Below, one piece after another: positions 1 to 9,029 of a stretch of 64,000 bases of DNA. The stretch spans positions 1 through 64,000 of the forward strand of contig CM066288.1 of assembly GCA_033816765.1 (NCBI GenBank), written 5' to 3'. The notes beneath the pieces were generated by a model. That model made no database searches, was not told where the DNA came from, and saw nothing but the letters and a program-made list of their open reading frames with translations. The translations under genes were made by a program, and so were the position numbers. The DNA comes from Nothopassalora personata. Taxonomy: Eukaryota; Ascomycota; Dothideomycetes; Mycosphaerellales; Mycosphaerellaceae. Positions within the stretch are counted from its first letter, which is position 1; every line of letters begins with the position of its first letter.

Positions 1-1748
1 GCGTCATTGTACCAGTACAGCATGTTGCCATTGATGTAGGTACCGGTGCTATCGAGATCGGCTTGGTCAGCTTCATCAATGCCAAATTTGTCGAGGATCT
101 GATTGTAGTTGGCATGCGTGACGATGCCACTCGTGGTGCCGGCTTTGCCTCGAACACGGAGGCAGCCAAGCGGGTTGACAGTCTTCTGACCACGCTTGTC
201 AGGGCGAAACCACGACCCATTCTTCACCTTGATAGCTGAAAAACTCTTGCCTTCAAAGAGCCAGTCTTGGACCTTGAGCGCGCGCTCACACAGGGTATTG
301 GTGGTGATACCGGGATTCGTGACGAAGTGGAGGGCCTTGTGGCAGAAATCTCGGACATGCTGATCGCACATCACAGCGCTAACCTTGCCATCCCTCTCAA
401 GAACCTGCGAGACCGCATATTCGAGCATCTCAAGGCCCGCCATCCGGTGCTCAGGTAGCCAGTCAATGCCATCCACATCAATCGAGTTCCTGAACTTGAT
501 GCCACAGTACCGCTCATTGCAGGTGCAGTTGGCGCGCTTGATCCGGAGGGTCTCGTCTTCCTGCAGGATCTGATCCTTGAAGACTGATACATCCCTGATC
601 ACAGCCGAAGGTGACATGGTGAGTATCGGATTGCCACCCTCAGTCAGGGCCGGAGTGGATCGTGGGGTGCCAACCGGTGTACCCAGCGGACTGCCTTCGC
701 GTATGGGTGCGCCGTCCAGCGTTCGGTTAGGCGAGGATTGAGCAGGCGCAGTCATGCCCTCACCTATGCTCTCGCTCATGCGGAGCTGCTCAAGTCGACT
801 CGACTTGCGACCGCCTCTCGATGGGACTGCAGGCTGGGTAGAGGCTGGTGGAGTTGGCGTGGTAGTCTTTGCACGTCCTTTGCCTTTGCCACCCGGTGGT
901 GGCTGAGTCTGTTGCTGGCCAGATGGTCCAGGTTGACCTGTGCTGTCCTCTGGGGACGCGGACTTCTCAGTGATAGTACCCTCCATGAAGTATGGAAGGC
1001 CATCCTCATAGACGGCTAGGCGGTGTCTTCTGATGATCTCCCTGCTCTCAGCCGACTGCGGATCAATGCTGCGTGCTTCAGCCTCCCTGTCGCACCGGGT
1101 AAGATCACCAGGCTCCAGAATTCGCTTGCGATCTATGCCCTTGCGGCCGATCCTCATACGCCAGATCAATGCCCTCTGAATTCTGCCAACAGCCTTGCTG
1201 TAGTCTGGGTACTTGTTGATGAAGGCCGTGAACTGGCGGCGCCCACTGTCAGTGCTGCAAAGCTCGGAGATGACGCGTCGATCAAGAATCTTGTTGTCCA
1301 TCTGCTGTGGCCAGTGGCGGGTAAGCGTGGCGCGAAGAGTCCTCTCTCGGTTACGAATCTCTGAACCGGTCTTGCGAATCTTGCCGACGATGGGAAACAA
1401 GACATCGAGCTTCCTGTTACCAAGGAATTCATCCTGGTAGGTCTTGCCCATGCCGCTCTCAACTTCCTCGAAAAACAGGTCAACCCAGACGGAGCAGTCT
1501 TCGAACACCTTCTCGAAGCCCTTGCAGAAGTCCTTCAACACCTCAACCCGCTTCTGAGGACTGAGCTCTCGGAACATGACATTAGCGGCGGACTTCGGCG
1601 TGTTCGTGTTGGCAAGGACATGCTTGACGTTGTCCGGCAAGCGAAGGGACTCGAACAAGGTCTGAGGTGGGCGGGTGAGCCCAGTAACAGTGCTAGTGAG
1701 CGCTGTGCTCGAGCCAGCCGGGCGTGACGATGGACCAGCTGAAGCCAT
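1..1748 (-). CDS. ORF3 of element A: large unknown protein, C-terminus outside window
   Basis: A frame of 582 codons with no stop, from ATG at 1748 to the window edge, on the same strand as gag and pol and 600 bp downstream of pol. The protein starts MASAGPSSRPAGSS. An alpha-rich, Lys/Arg-rich region follows to residue ~250, then a Pro/Gly/Ser/Thr linker with basic patches (GGKGKGRAK, SRGGRKSSR; ~260-340), then a cysteine-bearing region (CTCNERYCG near 407-415). I see no signal peptide or membrane segment, so it does not look like an envelope protein. Copy B keeps the frame from about 13064 to a TGA at 10149, which predicts ~970 residues. I do not recognise the family. Conservation of frame in two copies supports a real protein. 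Confidence 0.8.
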   Translation of the reverse strand, partial: MASAGPSSRPAGSSTALTSTVTGLTRPPQTLFESLRLPDNVKHVLANTNTPKSAANVMFRELSPQKRVEVLKDFCKGFEKVFEDCSVWVDLFFEEVESGMGKTYQDEFLGNRKLDVLFPIVGKIRKTGSEIRNRERTLRATLTRHWPQQMDNKILDRRVISELCSTDSGRRQFTAFINKYPDYSKAVGRIQRALIWRMRIGRKGIDRKRILEPGDLTRCDREAEARSIDPQSAESREIIRRHRLAVYEDGLPYFMEGTITEKSASPEDSTGQPGPSGQQQTQPPPGGKGKGRAKTTTPTPPASTQPAVPSRGGRKSSRLEQLRMSESIGEGMTAPAQSSPNRTLDGAPIREGSPLGTPVGTPRSTPALTEGGNPILTMSPSAVIRDVSVFKDQILQEDETLRIKRANCTCNERYCGIKFRNSIDVDGIDWLPEHRMAGLEMLEYAVSQVLERDGKVSAVMCDQHVRDFCHKALHFVTNPGITTNTLCERALKVQDWLFEGKSFSAIKVKNGSWFRPDKRGQKTVNPLGCLRVRGKAGTTSGIVTHANYNQILDKFGIDEADQADLDSTGTYINGNMLYWYND

Positions 1749-2349
1749 GATAACTAGGATTCACTATCAGTGAGATCGTAAGAGCTGGCTATCTCGTGGT
1801 GCCACTCTGGAGTGTTGGTAAGCTTTGAAAGCTTGGTATCGGGGTGGGCTTTGAAGGTCAAGGTCGTGAAGAGAGAGAGGCCAGAGAACCGTCTGATGTG
1901 TGGTGGTAGGTGGATGTGTTGGTGGTTCTGGTGATGGTGCTAGTGTTTGAAGAAAAAGAGAGGAAGTAGCAGGCAGAGAGCTGCGCTTAAGGATGCCTCT
2001 CAGCGTATGTCCCTGTGACCGTTGCAAGGCAGCAGCGCCGAGACCGGTCTCATAAGTGGCAAGAGCAGTGCCATTGAGATCACACTGAAGGTCCGATGGC
2101 CCTGCATGTGACCGAAAACCAGTGCTGGTGACCACCTAGGTGAGCATTCGGCAGGGGGCATGCCACGCTGTCACGTGATCCGATTTACCGGTCCCGGGAC
2201 CGGTAAATGTGACTCTACTAACTGAGGTCCAACCAAGGCAAGAACACCCCATGAAGTGAAGTCCAGATAACCGAATCGGCTTAACAAACTGAAGGGCATG
2301 CGCAACACATGCCTAAGGGAAGTGAACTCCGTACGCCATTGCCAACTGA
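1749..2349 (-). promoter_or_regulatory. Spacer between pol and ORF3 of element A, possible ORF3 promoter
   Basis: This stretch holds no supported coding frame. It carries TCACGTGA (2171-2178), a 4-bp gap and then a perfect 26-bp palindrome (2183-2208). The same two boxes with the same 4-bp gap, in the opposite order, are in the LTR (9328-9353 and 9358-9365). Copy B keeps the spacer at 13065-13666. A promoter for a separate ORF3 transcript is an inference from this shared module. Confidence 0.45.
2183..2208. repeat. Perfect 26-bp palindrome, spacer of element A
   Basis: The core ACCGGTCCCGGGACCGGT is flanked by ATTT and AAAT, giving a perfect palindrome. It is one of three such sites per element copy. 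It contains no CpA or TpG, so RIP cannot alter it. Confidence 0.9.
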
Positions 2350-5300
2350 TTAGTTCTCAGCCTCGATCCTGCTGAACTGTGAAATTTCGGCTGCAGAAAG
2401 GTCATGAGGCCTGACCCATAGCTTCTTGGATTCCGGTTCAGGATACGATCCCCTTTCGTCAATTCCTACAGGTAGCACGTCTTCGTCGGCGATGGGCTCG
2501 ATCTCGTTCGAATCACTGCTGTCTTCGCTATCAGCGACTTCTCCCTCCCCCATTACGAGATCGATCCCATCATCCAGGCCTGGTACTCCTATGTTATCCG
2601 GGCGAAGCTCTGGAACTAGCTTAAGGTTTTCTCGTGCCTGAACTCCCTTCATTGGCGTGCCATCAAGTTCCTCAAGAATATAGGTACCAAACTTCCTGGA
2701 GACACTGGACACCCGATATGGACCTTGCCATCGGTAACCGATCTTGCGTGAGAAGTCATCCTTATATGGCTTGTCGAACCTCATGACAAGGTCGCCCTTC
2801 TGGAAACCAGCAAAGTCAACATTTCGGTGAGAATCGAAGTAGTCCTTGCTAAGTTCTCTTAGTCGCTTCCTTCGAGCATGCAGCTCTTCCAAACTAAGGT
2901 CTCGAGCCTGGAGTTGACGCGCACGTATGGCAAGCAGGTCCTCAGTCGTTCTCACCGATCCCCATTGATAATTCGCCCACGTCGGGTACTCAACCTCAAT
3001 TGGCAGAATCGTGCGATGGCCATACAGGACCTGAGCCGGCGTCATTCCAGTAGTACGACAGGTCGTGGTCCTATCAGCCCATAACACAGCGGGTACCCAT
3101 TGCTCCCATCCGCGGTATGTGTTCCTTGTAAGCTTTGCTAACGCTGCAAGAATCGGACGGTGCCCAACCTCGACCGGAGCATTAGACTGCGGATGGTACG
3201 GTGATATTCGGATCCTTCGAACACCAAGTCCTACGAGCAACCGCTCAACCTCAGCCGCATGAACCGTAGCGTTATCAAGCACAATTTCAGCACAGCAGCC
3301 GTGCCTACAGAAGACATCTTCGTATAGAAACTTGGCAACTGTCTTCGAGCTGGGAGGTGCCCTTGTCACTCTAGCCTCGATCCAGTTGCTGAGTGCTTCG
3401 CGCGCAACTAGGAGGTATCCATTTTTGTGCACCTGGACGGGGTCCGAGTACCACTTCTCACCAATGACCTGAGGGCTCGATGAGTGAAGCTCGCCAGCGC
3501 GCTGGTTGCCTTCGCGAAACCTACAAGGAGCACAACTTCGAACCCACGCAGAGACATCGGCGAAGCACCCGTCCCAGTAATACCGATCGGAAATAAGGTT
3601 GTACACGACCTCAGCGCTGCGATGACCGTGTCTTTCATGGCATTCTATGACGATCTCCTTCTGAGCCTCATCATCGTCAATCACAAGTTGCAACGGTGCT
3701 CCTCGGCGCTTCTGGAAGAACAGCAATTGGTCTCGGACAAAGAAGTTGACGCTCTTCTTCACCAGCCGCCGGTACTCAGCACGGGTAACACCATCGGGCC
3801 GGGTCCTGGTTTCTATAACCTGAGCAAGCTGCTGAGAGCCCTCAGAATATTGGTCCCCGAGATGTCGTGTTTTCTGGATTTCAACTGGATAGGTGTCGAC
3901 CGGCTCCGGGTACCTGAACAGCTTATCATCAATCATCTGGTCGACTTCGTCTTCGTCAGCTTTCCTGGGTTCTTGAGGTGTAGAGGGCCTTCGAGACAGG
4001 GCATCTGGGCCAGTGTGTCTAGTCCCCGCAACGTGCTTTACCTCGAACGTGAACAACCTGATCCATGCGACCCACCGGGCCATTGCCGAGTTTGGCAGGT
4101 CCGAAGCCGGCCGGTTAAGCTGCCATACAAGTGTCTTGGCATCAACCTCAAGGACAAAATCAACGCCAGTGATATATCTCTGGATCTTCTTAAGCCCCTT
4201 AAGGACCCCAAGGCATTCCCGCTTCCCAGCATCATATCTGGATTCTGACGCGCTCCAGATTCCACTCTCATACCGCACCGGGTGACGCCGTCGGGTACTG
4301 TCCATTGATTCTTGAGAAACGATACATCCCCATCCAGTGCCGCTAGCATCAACTGAGACAAAGATGGACCCAGCACCAGGTGAGTAGCAGAGGGTAACTA
4401 AGGCTGGAGCCTGCACAAGGTACCTAGCAACCTCTTCTTTTGAGAACTGCTCATTTTCTGTCCAGGTGAACTCGGCGTCCTTCTTCAGCAGTTTGTACAT
4501 CGGTCGAGCGATGATAACGAACCAGGGAATCCATATCCGGAAGTACACACACAGCCCCACATAGGTGCGGACCTCCTTGATACAGGTAGGCGTAGGCCAA
4601 TCCAGGATCTTGGCCACAACCTTTGGGTCAGGATAGCGACCATCCGGGCCAGTAACGTACCCAACAATCTTGAGCTTTTCGTATAACCATTGGGATTTGC
4701 CTCCAGCAACTACCGCACCAGCTCTTTCCAGGTCAGCAAGAACCAGATCCAGGGAAACGATGTGCTCAACGACCCATTTTCTCAACCCAGGCTCTAGTTC
4801 GGCATTCCCATAGTCCTCAGTTGGTCCCTTAATACCGATGTCATCGAGAAACGGCTTCGCTCGATGCGAGATATGATCAAGCAGAATCTTTGTTACCGCA
4901 CGCACGAACTGAGCAACTGAATTGGTAGCTCCTTGAGGCAGAGTCGTGTTGCGTACTAGGCCAAGAGGGGTCATGAAGGCTGTTAAGTCCCGGCAGGACT
5001 CATCCAAAGTAATCTGATCATAACCTGAAAACAGGTCCACAAGTGAAGCGACTCGGCACCCGGCAAAATCCTCTGAGAAGCTATCCGTGTCCGGTGGAAT
5101 GTTAGCATCGCGCATAGTAACCTCATTCAGGAGCACAGCTGAGTTGATCAACCGATATGGCACATCGCTTCCAGAGGCATCAACCTTCTTTGCGACCAGG
5201 AACCAGCTATTGGAATAAGCCCCTTGTGAGTATTCTAGGATGTTATTCTTGATCCGGGCTCTAATCATGCGCTCAACAATTGCCCTAAGACTTGGGTGCA

Positions 5301-6171
5301 ACCGGATAGGGCGTGCCTGCCATGGCCTATGAGGGACCGTGTTGATCTTCTGAGGTGGCACGACGTCGTGCCTAATTTGCCTCATGTGACTGAAATCCCA
5401 AGCGAGGACTGCCTCCCGGTTGTAGAGCATCTCATCGAATAAGGCCCTTTCCATTGGCAATAGCTTGATGCCAACCTTGATTGAGGTAAGTCGTTCTGGA
5501 GTGATCCGGCTACCTCGCTCAATACTTGAGAATTTCTTAGTCAAGTACTTCCCATCAAACGGACCTTGTCCTTCAGGCATCTTGGATTCCAGGTACAGTG
5601 CCCTGCGCTTCCATTCCATATCTCCCTCAACTCGTGATTCTGGGCGTTCGTGAACGCTCGCGTCCACTGGCTTTTTCTTGTCCGCCTTACGCTTGTACAT
5701 CGTGAAGACCTGCGGCATCCTAATGTTAGCTATATGTAGGCCTGCTTGTTGCTTCCGTGCCTGAGCATTCAATGCAGATTGTCTCAGGATCTCGGAGGGC
5801 CAGTCCCCTTGAACTGAATAAACGTTAGCAATAGAATCTCCCTCAAACGCGCCTGTTCCAATTTCTGCAACTCGTTCCTTTGCTACAGCAGTCCTAAGCA
5901 ATCCCAATAAGTGAGCTGAATGGTTGCTAGGCGTTAGAGCCTTGCCGGGTTCCTGCAGATGCGTCGTGTCGTGGTCGTATCCGTTTTCCTCACTATAGCT
6001 ATTTACCGGTCCCGGGACCGGCAAATCAAAGTCCGAGGTTTCTCCGAGATAGTGCGAGAACCTCACTGATTTTGTCAAACCCGGCTTTAGCAAATCGGTG
6101 GGTTGAGCGCCGTAACTCAACCCACCATTCCATTTCCCGACGCTTTCAATAGTTCCTGAAGGGTTTTGCAC
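2350..6171 (-). CDS. pol: Pol polyprotein of element A (RT, RNase H, integrase)
   Basis: An open frame of about 1270 codons in the -1 frame relative to gag, overlapping it by 55 bases. It has no convincing ATG of its own at the 5' end (a GTG is at 6171), so it is probably made as a Gag-Pol fusion entering near 6132. Reverse transcriptase spans ~residues 285-510, with SLVDLFSGYDQ and the catalytic FLDDIG box near 441-446. RNase H starts near 603 (VSVDASGTGW). Integrase has the HHCC zinc region (845-883) and catalytic D910, D966 and E1001, with 34 residues between the last two. A GPY/F-type motif (WQGPYRV) follows. The C-terminus is a long acidic Asp/Glu/Ser tail; I see no chromodomain. All main catalytic residues are present, so the enzyme could be active. 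Confidence 0.9.
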   Translation of the reverse strand: MQNPSGTIESVGKWNGGLSYGAQPTDLLKPGLTKSVRFSHYLGETSDFDLPVPGPVNSYSEENGYDHDTTHLQEPGKALTPSNHSAHLLGLLRTAVAKERVAEIGTGAFEGDSIANVYSVQGDWPSEILRQSALNAQARKQQAGLHIANIRMPQVFTMYKRKADKKKPVDASVHERPESRVEGDMEWKRRALYLESKMPEGQGPFDGKYLTKKFSSIERGSRITPERLTSIKVGIKLLPMERALFDEMLYNREAVLAWDFSHMRQIRHDVVPPQKINTVPHRPWQARPIRLHPSLRAIVERMIRARIKNNILEYSQGAYSNSWFLVAKKVDASGSDVPYRLINSAVLLNEVTMRDANIPPDTDSFSEDFAGCRVASLVDLFSGYDQITLDESCRDLTAFMTPLGLVRNTTLPQGATNSVAQFVRAVTKILLDHISHRAKPFLDDIGIKGPTEDYGNAELEPGLRKWVVEHIVSLDLVLADLERAGAVVAGGKSQWLYEKLKIVGYVTGPDGRYPDPKVVAKILDWPTPTCIKEVRTYVGLCVYFRIWIPWFVIIARPMYKLLKKDAEFTWTENEQFSKEEVARYLVQAPALVTLCYSPGAGSIFVSVDASGTGWGCIVSQESMDSTRRRHPVRYESGIWSASESRYDAGKRECLGVLKGLKKIQRYITGVDFVLEVDAKTLVWQLNRPASDLPNSAMARWVAWIRLFTFEVKHVAGTRHTGPDALSRRPSTPQEPRKADEDEVDQMIDDKLFRYPEPVDTYPVEIQKTRHLGDQYSEGSQQLAQVIETRTRPDGVTRAEYRRLVKKSVNFFVRDQLLFFQKRRGAPLQLVIDDDEAQKEIVIECHERHGHRSAEVVYNLISDRYYWDGCFADVSAWVRSCAPCRFREGNQRAGELHSSSPQVIGEKWYSDPVQVHKNGYLLVAREALSNWIEARVTRAPPSSKTVAKFLYEDVFCRHGCCAEIVLDNATVHAAEVERLLVGLGVRRIRISPYHPQSNAPVEVGHRPILAALAKLTRNTYRGWEQWVPAVLWADRTTTCRTTGMTPAQVLYGHRTILPIEVEYPTWANYQWGSVRTTEDLLAIRARQLQARDLSLEELHARRKRLRELSKDYFDSHRNVDFAGFQKGDLVMRFDKPYKDDFSRKIGYRWQGPYRVSSVSRKFGTYILEELDGTPMKGVQARENLKLVPELRPDNIGVPGLDDGIDLVMGEGEVADSEDSSDSNEIEPIADEDVLPVGIDERGSYPEPESKKLWVRPHDLSAAEISQFSRIEAEN
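6001..6026. repeat. 26-bp palindrome with one mismatch, inside pol of element A
   Basis: The same palindrome as in the spacer, here within the pol reading frame and with one mismatched pair. It lies about 70 bp downstream, in transcript sense, of the frameshift stem-loop. The homologous site in copy B is 19786-19811. Confidence 0.85.
6097..6138 (-). promoter_or_regulatory. -1 programmed ribosomal frameshift signal between gag and pol
   Basis: On the minus strand the gag frame reads TC[G GGA AAT], a slippery heptamer of X XXY YYZ form at 6138-6132. After a 5-nt spacer (GGAAT, 6131-6127) comes a perfect 11-bp stem, GGTGGGTTGAG (6126-6116) with CTCAACCCACC (6107-6097), closing an 8-nt loop. The gag TGA stop lies in the 5' arm. 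The pol frame is -1 relative to gag, as the heptamer requires. Copy B keeps the heptamer (19920-19926), the 5-nt spacer and a 10-bp stem. Sequence and spacing are direct observations; function is inferred from retroviral signals of the same design. Confidence 0.85.
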
Positions 6172-9029
6172 CTGTCCGAGCCAACTAGGGCAGTAAACAT
6201 GACACTTTCACCTTTGCGGCTGGCAATAGTCCCCTCCCATGAACCATCATCGCAGTTACGGGCAGTGAGCCGCACCTTGCGGGCCCACGGACGTCCTAGG
6301 ATTGTTGGCGAGTTTGGATCCGAGGAGATGAACATGTCCACTTGGCAGTGAACCCCAAATACCCAAACATCCAAATTGCCCACAACACCTTTGAACTGGG
6401 CCCGCCCTCCAGCACCTCGAAAGGCAAGCTGAGCACTCGACATTACTGGTAACCCAAACCTATGAGCGTTCCTCTGGCCGATGATATTCACCTCGGAACC
6501 CTCATCAATTAGGCACCTGATCTGGTTCTTGTTCGTCCCAAATTCCGCTACTACCCAAGGACTAGGGACCATAGCAAAGTTGTCAAGGACACTAGAGAGC
6601 CCGATCTTCTCAACATCCTCATATAGCTCAGCAGCAGGGACCGCACCCTTGGAGCAAAGCATGGTTGAATACACTCCGACATACTGGGCCTGACCATCTT
6701 CGCGGAAGACCTCCTCATTATACTCAGGTTCATCTTCACAGGTGACCACTTGTCCAGTGCGAACCTCAGGGTCCTTTCCTGCAAGACGTCGCACTGTAGC
6801 GAGCTTCTCCTGAAGAGCGGGGGTGTTAGCAACGCGACCGAAGAGGGCAGCCTCGAACCAGCGACCATATCGAAACCAATCTTGGGCGTTCACACTGGGA
6901 AACGTTGTCTGGAGGATCTGATCAATCCAGTAGATGATACCCTCTTCCTTTGTAACCGGGCCATCACCAGCTGAACCATACTGTCGGACGTAGTTGTCAA
7001 TCCTCATAGTCTTGGCATTCTGCATACGCTTCCTTTGTGCGAAGGGGGCGTTCACGGGACCAACAGGCATATCCTTAGGCAGTCCTTTGTTAGCATCGTT
7101 CCCTGGTCTGTTCACTTGGGCATCACTTCCCCTTCCTAGGGTTACCCCGGATCCAGCTGATGACTGAGTTTCGCTCATTTGAGCACTGACTTCGTCAATC
7201 ATTTCAACCTCCTGCTGGTCAATCTCAGCTTGCCGGATCTCCTGTTCCAATTGCAGGCGAACTTTCTCAGCAGCCTCAGCTCGGGCTCGCAGATCCTGGG
7301 CTGAGGACCGGGTCCTCGGGTACGGATTCTTCAGAATACCTACGGGTGCCTTCCCTTTCACTTTGTCAGACTGCACAGGATAGGCAGATACCTCGTCAAG
7401 CTCGCCCAAGTCGGTTGCTTGCTCCGCTTCACTTTCTCCGAATGAGACCCAATATGTCCCAGCAGCCTTCTCCTTTTGGCCAGACCGCGCGTCCTGAGGG
7501 CCATACTCCATTAAATGCCTGAAGTTAGGAGGGGGCTTAGAATGATCAGGAGGCGTGACCTTAGTCACCCCAGCGTAGTCCCTACCCATCCATTGCTTAC
7601 GCAGTGCGGGAATCTCATACTGGTTGTCAAACTCGATCGGTCCATAATGTTCTTCGAGCAGAGGGAGCATGCAGAGCAGTTTCGGTTTGCTGTAGTCCCT
7701 CCGAAAGTTGAACTTGGTGGGACGTGGATCGCCTTCTTTCCCTAGATACCACCAGTTGTTCGGGGCGAGGTATACGTAGCCCCGGGATATTAAGGACCTC
7801 ATCGCCCCACAATTGCTGGCCTGGTGCTTCGAACTGCCACAGTTGTAGCAACAACCATCCATCGCTTTGGACTGTTCGCGATTTTGCGATGGGGGACGCT
7901 GCATTGCGTAAACCTGCAGTTCAGTGTCTGGGTCGTGCCTCTCCGGTTGCATAGAGCGTTGATTCTCGCTCGGGTAGAAGGCACCCGCGTCCGCGACGCG
8001 ACCGCGCTGGTATGCACGTATGCTCATTTCAGCTACCTTCTGGATTAGGTCATCATCAACAACAGTCCTGGAGGTGGCCTTCTTAAGCGTGTCAATCTCA
8101 GGCTTGAGGCGCGGCATTTGCTTCACGACTGAGCGGTGCAGCTGAGGCAAAGCAAGAGGGAAATCTGTATGCACAGCTTTCCATCCCTCCTCACCATCTG
8201 CGATGCTAGCAGCTTCATCGAGAATCCTCTGAAAGTCCCTGAACTTCTCAGGTTGCTTTGGGTGAAGCCCGCAAGCCTTGTAGACCGCTTTCGCGACTGC
8301 CTCTGGCAATCCCTGAAGGAGAAGGCGACTCCGGGAGCTGTTATCCAAATCCTCAGGTTCAATTAGGTCACTTGAGGATACAAATAGGCGGATGAATTCC
8401 TTCACATCTTGTTCTTCAGGCCTCTTGCCTTGCTGCGCCCTAACAATCTCCTCAAGATATTCCCGACTCCCCAACATCGAGTGGGCGTCAAACCTTGAGA
8501 ACTCTGACAAGAACGCCCTCCTGAAACGTGCCTTGCCGGTGAGCCACCCAGGCAGCCTCATGACCACACGCCGGATAGTAATTTCGCAATTGCGTTCAAA
8601 CCTGCCCCAGAAATCATCCTTCTTAATGGATGCCCGAGGCGGATACTGGTCCATTAGGTCGCCAAACCGCTCCCAGAACTCAGTAGCATTGGTGCCATCA
8701 AAGAACGGATTCTCAGCACCTCCTGGAGGTGGAAAGCGAGGGCCAGCGTTTTCCATTGCTACTGCCAATCGTCTAAAGAGGGCAGTCATAGCATCCATTC
8801 CAATTGTGCTGTTCATTCCTACACCCATACCCAATTCAGCGGCGCTGGTTCCGCTTCTCCCTTCTTTACTAGATTCAGGTGTTTCCCCTTCCTCCGATTC
8901 CTCCATCCCCTCATGAGGGACAGAATCCCTGTAGACCCCTTCCATTTTCGTGGGGTTCACAGGCTGTTCGTAGCCTCTGCCTATGTCGGCAAAGGTGCTA
9001 AGTTTTTCTGGTGATGCAGCCGTATCCAT
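6117..9029 (-). CDS. gag: Gag-protease polyprotein of element A
   Basis: An open frame of 970 codons starting at an ATG in a good context (CAACAATGG). Residues ~105-300 look like a Ty3-type capsid region. A retroviral zinc knuckle follows, with C394, C397, H402 and C407 in CX2CX4HX4C spacing. A coiled-coil-like stretch lies near residues 570-610. The aspartic protease is at the C-terminus: the active-site motif LIDEGSEVN has D842, with E where Ser or Thr is usual, and the late hydrophobic-G motif is TILGRPW. Gag proteins of this kind package the RNA and form the particle, and the protease cuts the polyprotein. The frame ends with TGA inside the frameshift stem-loop, so protease is made with Gag while RT/IN needs a -1 shift. 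The fungal source of this family is not recognised. Confidence 0.9.
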   Translation of the reverse strand: MDTAASPEKLSTFADIGRGYEQPVNPTKMEGVYRDSVPHEGMEESEEGETPESSKEGRSGTSAAELGMGVGMNSTIGMDAMTALFRRLAVAMENAGPRFPPPGGAENPFFDGTNATEFWERFGDLMDQYPPRASIKKDDFWGRFERNCEITIRRVVMRLPGWLTGKARFRRAFLSEFSRFDAHSMLGSREYLEEIVRAQQGKRPEEQDVKEFIRLFVSSSDLIEPEDLDNSSRSRLLLQGLPEAVAKAVYKACGLHPKQPEKFRDFQRILDEAASIADGEEGWKAVHTDFPLALPQLHRSVVKQMPRLKPEIDTLKKATSRTVVDDDLIQKVAEMSIRAYQRGRVADAGAFYPSENQRSMQPERHDPDTELQVYAMQRPPSQNREQSKAMDGCCYNCGSSKHQASNCGAMRSLISRGYVYLAPNNWWYLGKEGDPRPTKFNFRRDYSKPKLLCMLPLLEEHYGPIEFDNQYEIPALRKQWMGRDYAGVTKVTPPDHSKPPPNFRHLMEYGPQDARSGQKEKAAGTYWVSFGESEAEQATDLGELDEVSAYPVQSDKVKGKAPVGILKNPYPRTRSSAQDLRARAEAAEKVRLQLEQEIRQAEIDQQEVEMIDEVSAQMSETQSSAGSGVTLGRGSDAQVNRPGNDANKGLPKDMPVGPVNAPFAQRKRMQNAKTMRIDNYVRQYGSAGDGPVTKEEGIIYWIDQILQTTFPSVNAQDWFRYGRWFEAALFGRVANTPALQEKLATVRRLAGKDPEVRTGQVVTCEDEPEYNEEVFREDGQAQYVGVYSTMLCSKGAVPAAELYEDVEKIGLSSVLDNFAMVPSPWVVAEFGTNKNQIRCLIDEGSEVNIIGQRNAHRFGLPVMSSAQLAFRGAGGRAQFKGVVGNLDVWVFGVHCQVDMFISSDPNSPTILGRPWARKVRLTARNCDDGSWEGTIASRKGESVMFTALVGSDRCKTLQELLKASGNGMVG

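Noticed and set aside
1..1748. ORF3 as a retroviral-type envelope gene
   Set aside because: Position after pol fits, but there is no signal peptide, no membrane segment and no ectodomain-like cysteine pattern; the protein is basic and soluble in appearance.
2350..2800. Chromodomain at the C-terminus of pol of element A
   Set aside because: Searched for the chromodomain pattern seen clearly in element C; only a GPY/F-like region and an acidic tail are present.
3484..4248. 254-codon plus-strand frame inside pol of element A
   Set aside because: Antisense shadow of RNase H and integrase coding sequence; no features of its own.
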